Assembly: GCA_035455605.1 (NCBI GenBank)
Contig: DATIER010000079.1
Location: 1 to 6,702, forward strand
From: AC-32 sp035455605
Lineage (GTDB): Bacteria > Actinomycetota > Thermoleophilia > Gaiellales > Gaiellaceae
Reading direction: 5' to 3'
DNA length: 6,702 nucleotides
The notes below the pieces were generated by a model that saw only the letters and a program-made list of their open reading frames with translations, ran no database searches and was not told the origin of the DNA. Below, piece by piece: positions 5,555 to 6,702 of this stretch (positions are counted from its first letter, which is position 1; the number at the start of each line of letters is the position of its first letter). The position numbers and the translations under genes are program-made.

Positions 5555-6244
5555 GTGCCACTGAGAGGGCGCCAACGAGACGACGCAGACGGCCGGGAGC
5601 TCGCCGAGCTGGCGGCGCTGGCGGACGGATCGCTGCCGGCGGATCGCCGTCGCGCCCTCGAGGAGGAGGTCGCGGCCTCGCCGGAGCTCGCCGACCGCCT
5701 TGCCGAGCAACAGCGCGCGGTCGCGCTCGCGCAGAGCGCGGCGGTCGAGGTGAAGGCGCCGGACGACCTGCGCCGACGCATCGAGTCCGGCGGCCGCGCC
5801 CGGCCGGCGCGCTCGCCCCGGCGAGTGCTGCTGGCCGGTGCCGCGGCTGCTGCCGTCGCGGCGGCAGTCGCCATCGGGTTGGTCGTCTCCCGTCCGAGTA
5901 CGTCCGGGGAGCAGTTCCGCGCCGCCCTCGCGGCGACACCGGCGGCGCCGGGAGCGAGCGGCGCGGCGACGCTGACCAGGACGTCCTCCGGCTGGAGGAT
6001 CGAGCTCGATGCCTCAGGGCTTCCCCGCCTCGACGGCGGGCGCTTCTACGAAGCGTGGCTGCGCAGCAAGGCCGGAGTGCTCGTCCCGATCGGAACGTTC
6101 AACGAGGCGAGAAGGGTCACGCTCTGGGCCGGTGTCTCTCCGCAGGAGTTCCCGGCGCTGACGGTGACGCGCGAGCAGGCGAACGGCGACCAGGCTTCCT
6201 CGGGCCGGAAAGTGCTCGTCGGAACCGCCGAGCCGAGCGGTTGA
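5555..6244 (+). CDS. RskA-like membrane anti-sigma factor, lacking the zinc motif
   Basis: This 229-residue single-pass membrane protein has an N-terminal cytoplasmic domain (about 13-75), ELAELAALADGSLPADRR then EEEVAASPELADRLAEQ. It aligns in pattern with the sigma-binding helices of zinc-finger-type anti-sigma factors but has no Cys or HxxxCxxC, so it is a zinc-independent form. Residues 91-112 form one Ala/Val-rich membrane helix. The outer domain (about 119-225) matches the anti-sigma-K (RskA) C-terminal pattern: GWRIELDASGLPRL, GGRFYEAWLRSKAG, PIGTF, then FPALTVTREQANGDQASSG. Such proteins hold an ECF sigma factor at the membrane until regulated proteolysis releases it. GTG 5555 is the only ATG/GTG start between the in-frame TGA at 5477 and the conserved domain; its ribosome site is poor (GGAG 17 nt upstream). 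The gene ends 15 bp from the convergent sigma gene, its likely partner. Confidence 0.85.
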   Translation: MPLRGRQRDDADGRELAELAALADGSLPADRRRALEEEVAASPELADRLAEQQRAVALAQSAAVEVKAPDDLRRRIESGGRARPARSPRRVLLAGAAAAAVAAAVAIGLVVSRPSTSGEQFRAALAATPAAPGASGAATLTRTSSGWRIELDASGLPRLDGGRFYEAWLRSKAGVLVPIGTFNEARRVTLWAGVSPQEFPALTVTREQANGDQASSGRKVLVGTAEPSG

Positions 6245-6259
6245 CCGACGCCGCGCCGG

Positions 6260-6702
6260 TCATCGGGAGCCGCCGTCGATCCTGCGGATGACCTGCTGGC
6301 GAGCGCGGTAGAGCCGGCTCATCACCGTCCCTTCGCGAATTCGCAGGGCCCGTGCGGCTTCCTTGTACGAGAGGCCCGTGACGTCGACGGCTACGACCAC
6401 GTCGCGAAAGTCATCCGGGAGCTCTGCGATCGCCGCGTACAGCTCGCCCGCTTCGAGGGCGAGCTGCGGCTCCCGCGCATGCGGATCCTGCACGAGGTCG
6501 AGCTCGTCGGGGAGTGGCGCGGGCCGTAGCCGGCGCTGCTCGGTCCGCTTCCGGTTCAGGAAGGTGTTGCGCAGGGCGCGGAGGAGGTAGCCGAGGTCGT
6601 CCTCGTTGCGGAGCAGGCGCGGGCGCGACAGCACTCGCGCGTAGGTCTCCTGGACGAGGTCCTCCGCGTCCTCGCGGGATCCACACAGCGCCCAGGCGGC
6701 CC
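6260..6702 (-). CDS. ECF-type RNA polymerase sigma factor (N-terminus beyond right edge)
   Basis: The frame is open to the right edge, giving 146 residues. Region 2 is visible as SREDAEDLVQETYARVL (core-binding 2.2) and LGYLLRALRNTFLNRKRTEQ (2.3/2.4, -10 recognition). A short linker of about 30 residues replaces region 3. Region 4 follows: ELPDDFRDVVVAVDVTGLSY, then the helix-turn-helix YKEAARALRIREGTVMSRLYRAR that reads the -35. About 20-25 N-terminal residues are missing. An apparent GTG start at 6632 would delete region 2.2, so it is not the true start. The NTFLNRKRTEQRR segment and GTVMSRLYRAR resemble SigR/SigH-like ECFs, which read GGAAT/GTT promoters, the type found at 5410-5478. It is tail to tail with the anti-sigma gene rather than co-transcribed with it. 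Its own promoter is outside the window. The C-terminal tail is short (IDGGSR), with no extension domain. Confidence 0.93.
   Translation of the reverse strand, partial: AAWALCGSREDAEDLVQETYARVLSRPRLLRNEDDLGYLLRALRNTFLNRKRTEQRRLRPAPLPDELDLVQDPHAREPQLALEAGELYAAIAELPDDFRDVVVAVDVTGLSYKEAARALRIREGTVMSRLYRARQQVIRRIDGGSR

Noticed and set aside
6223..6242. AACCGC/GCGGTT hairpin at the end of the anti-sigma gene as a terminator
   Set aside because: The stem is only 6 bp with an 8-nt loop, lies inside the coding end, and lacks a T-tract; too weak to annotate.
1..6702. CRISPR arrays, tRNA or rRNA genes, insertion sequences, attachment sites
   Set aside because: No short regularly spaced repeats, cloverleaf-like sequence, transposase motifs or terminal inverted repeats were seen on either strand by eye.

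Overview
The window is very GC-rich with strong third-position G/C bias, GTG starts, and gene families typical of high-GC actinobacteria. The domain mixtures (COG4315 secreted repeats, RTX-type repeats, an RskA-like anti-sigma factor, DHA2 exporters, VOC proteins) suggest a soil lineage such as Solirubrobacterales/Thermoleophilia. That placement is inference from family resemblance, not a measured phylogeny.

Left part (1-1593). A minus-strand alpha/beta hydrolase runs off the left edge. Behind it on the same strand is a small hypothetical ORF (463-663). Diverging from them is a two-gene plus-strand unit of small VOC (glyoxalase/bleomycin-resistance fold) proteins, with only 4 bp between stop and start. 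Centre-left (1630-3165). A 14-TM DHA2-type MFS exporter lies on the minus strand, convergent with the VOC pair and with no local regulator gene. A strong 11-bp GC stem-loop (3235-3261) separates it from the gene upstream.

Right part (3287-6702), the most interesting region. A 695-aa exported protein on the minus strand fuses an N-terminal COG4315 domain (two Yx(F/W)xxD-type repeats with a CxxxC/WP motif) to a long beta-rich region with two blocks of RTX-like calcium-binding nonapeptides, built by internal duplication of a ~213-residue unit. Diverging from it on the plus strand is a single-pass RskA-like anti-sigma factor without the zinc Cys/His motif. Convergent with the anti-sigma gene, 15 bp away, is an ECF sigma factor that runs off the right edge.

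How they fit together. The 180-bp gap between the secreted-protein gene and the anti-sigma gene holds an 8-bp perfect inverted repeat (GCTATTCC/GGAATAGC). Each arm starts an ECF-style promoter with the same layout: GGAATA, 16 nt, then GTC(T/C)TTG. This is a back-to-back promoter pair of the GGAAT/GTY (SigR/SigH-like) type. The simplest model is that the ECF sigma factor drives both its membrane anti-sigma factor and a surface or secreted calcium-binding COG4315 fusion protein. The promoter pattern is read directly from the sequence. The pairing of sigma, anti-sigma and target is inference.
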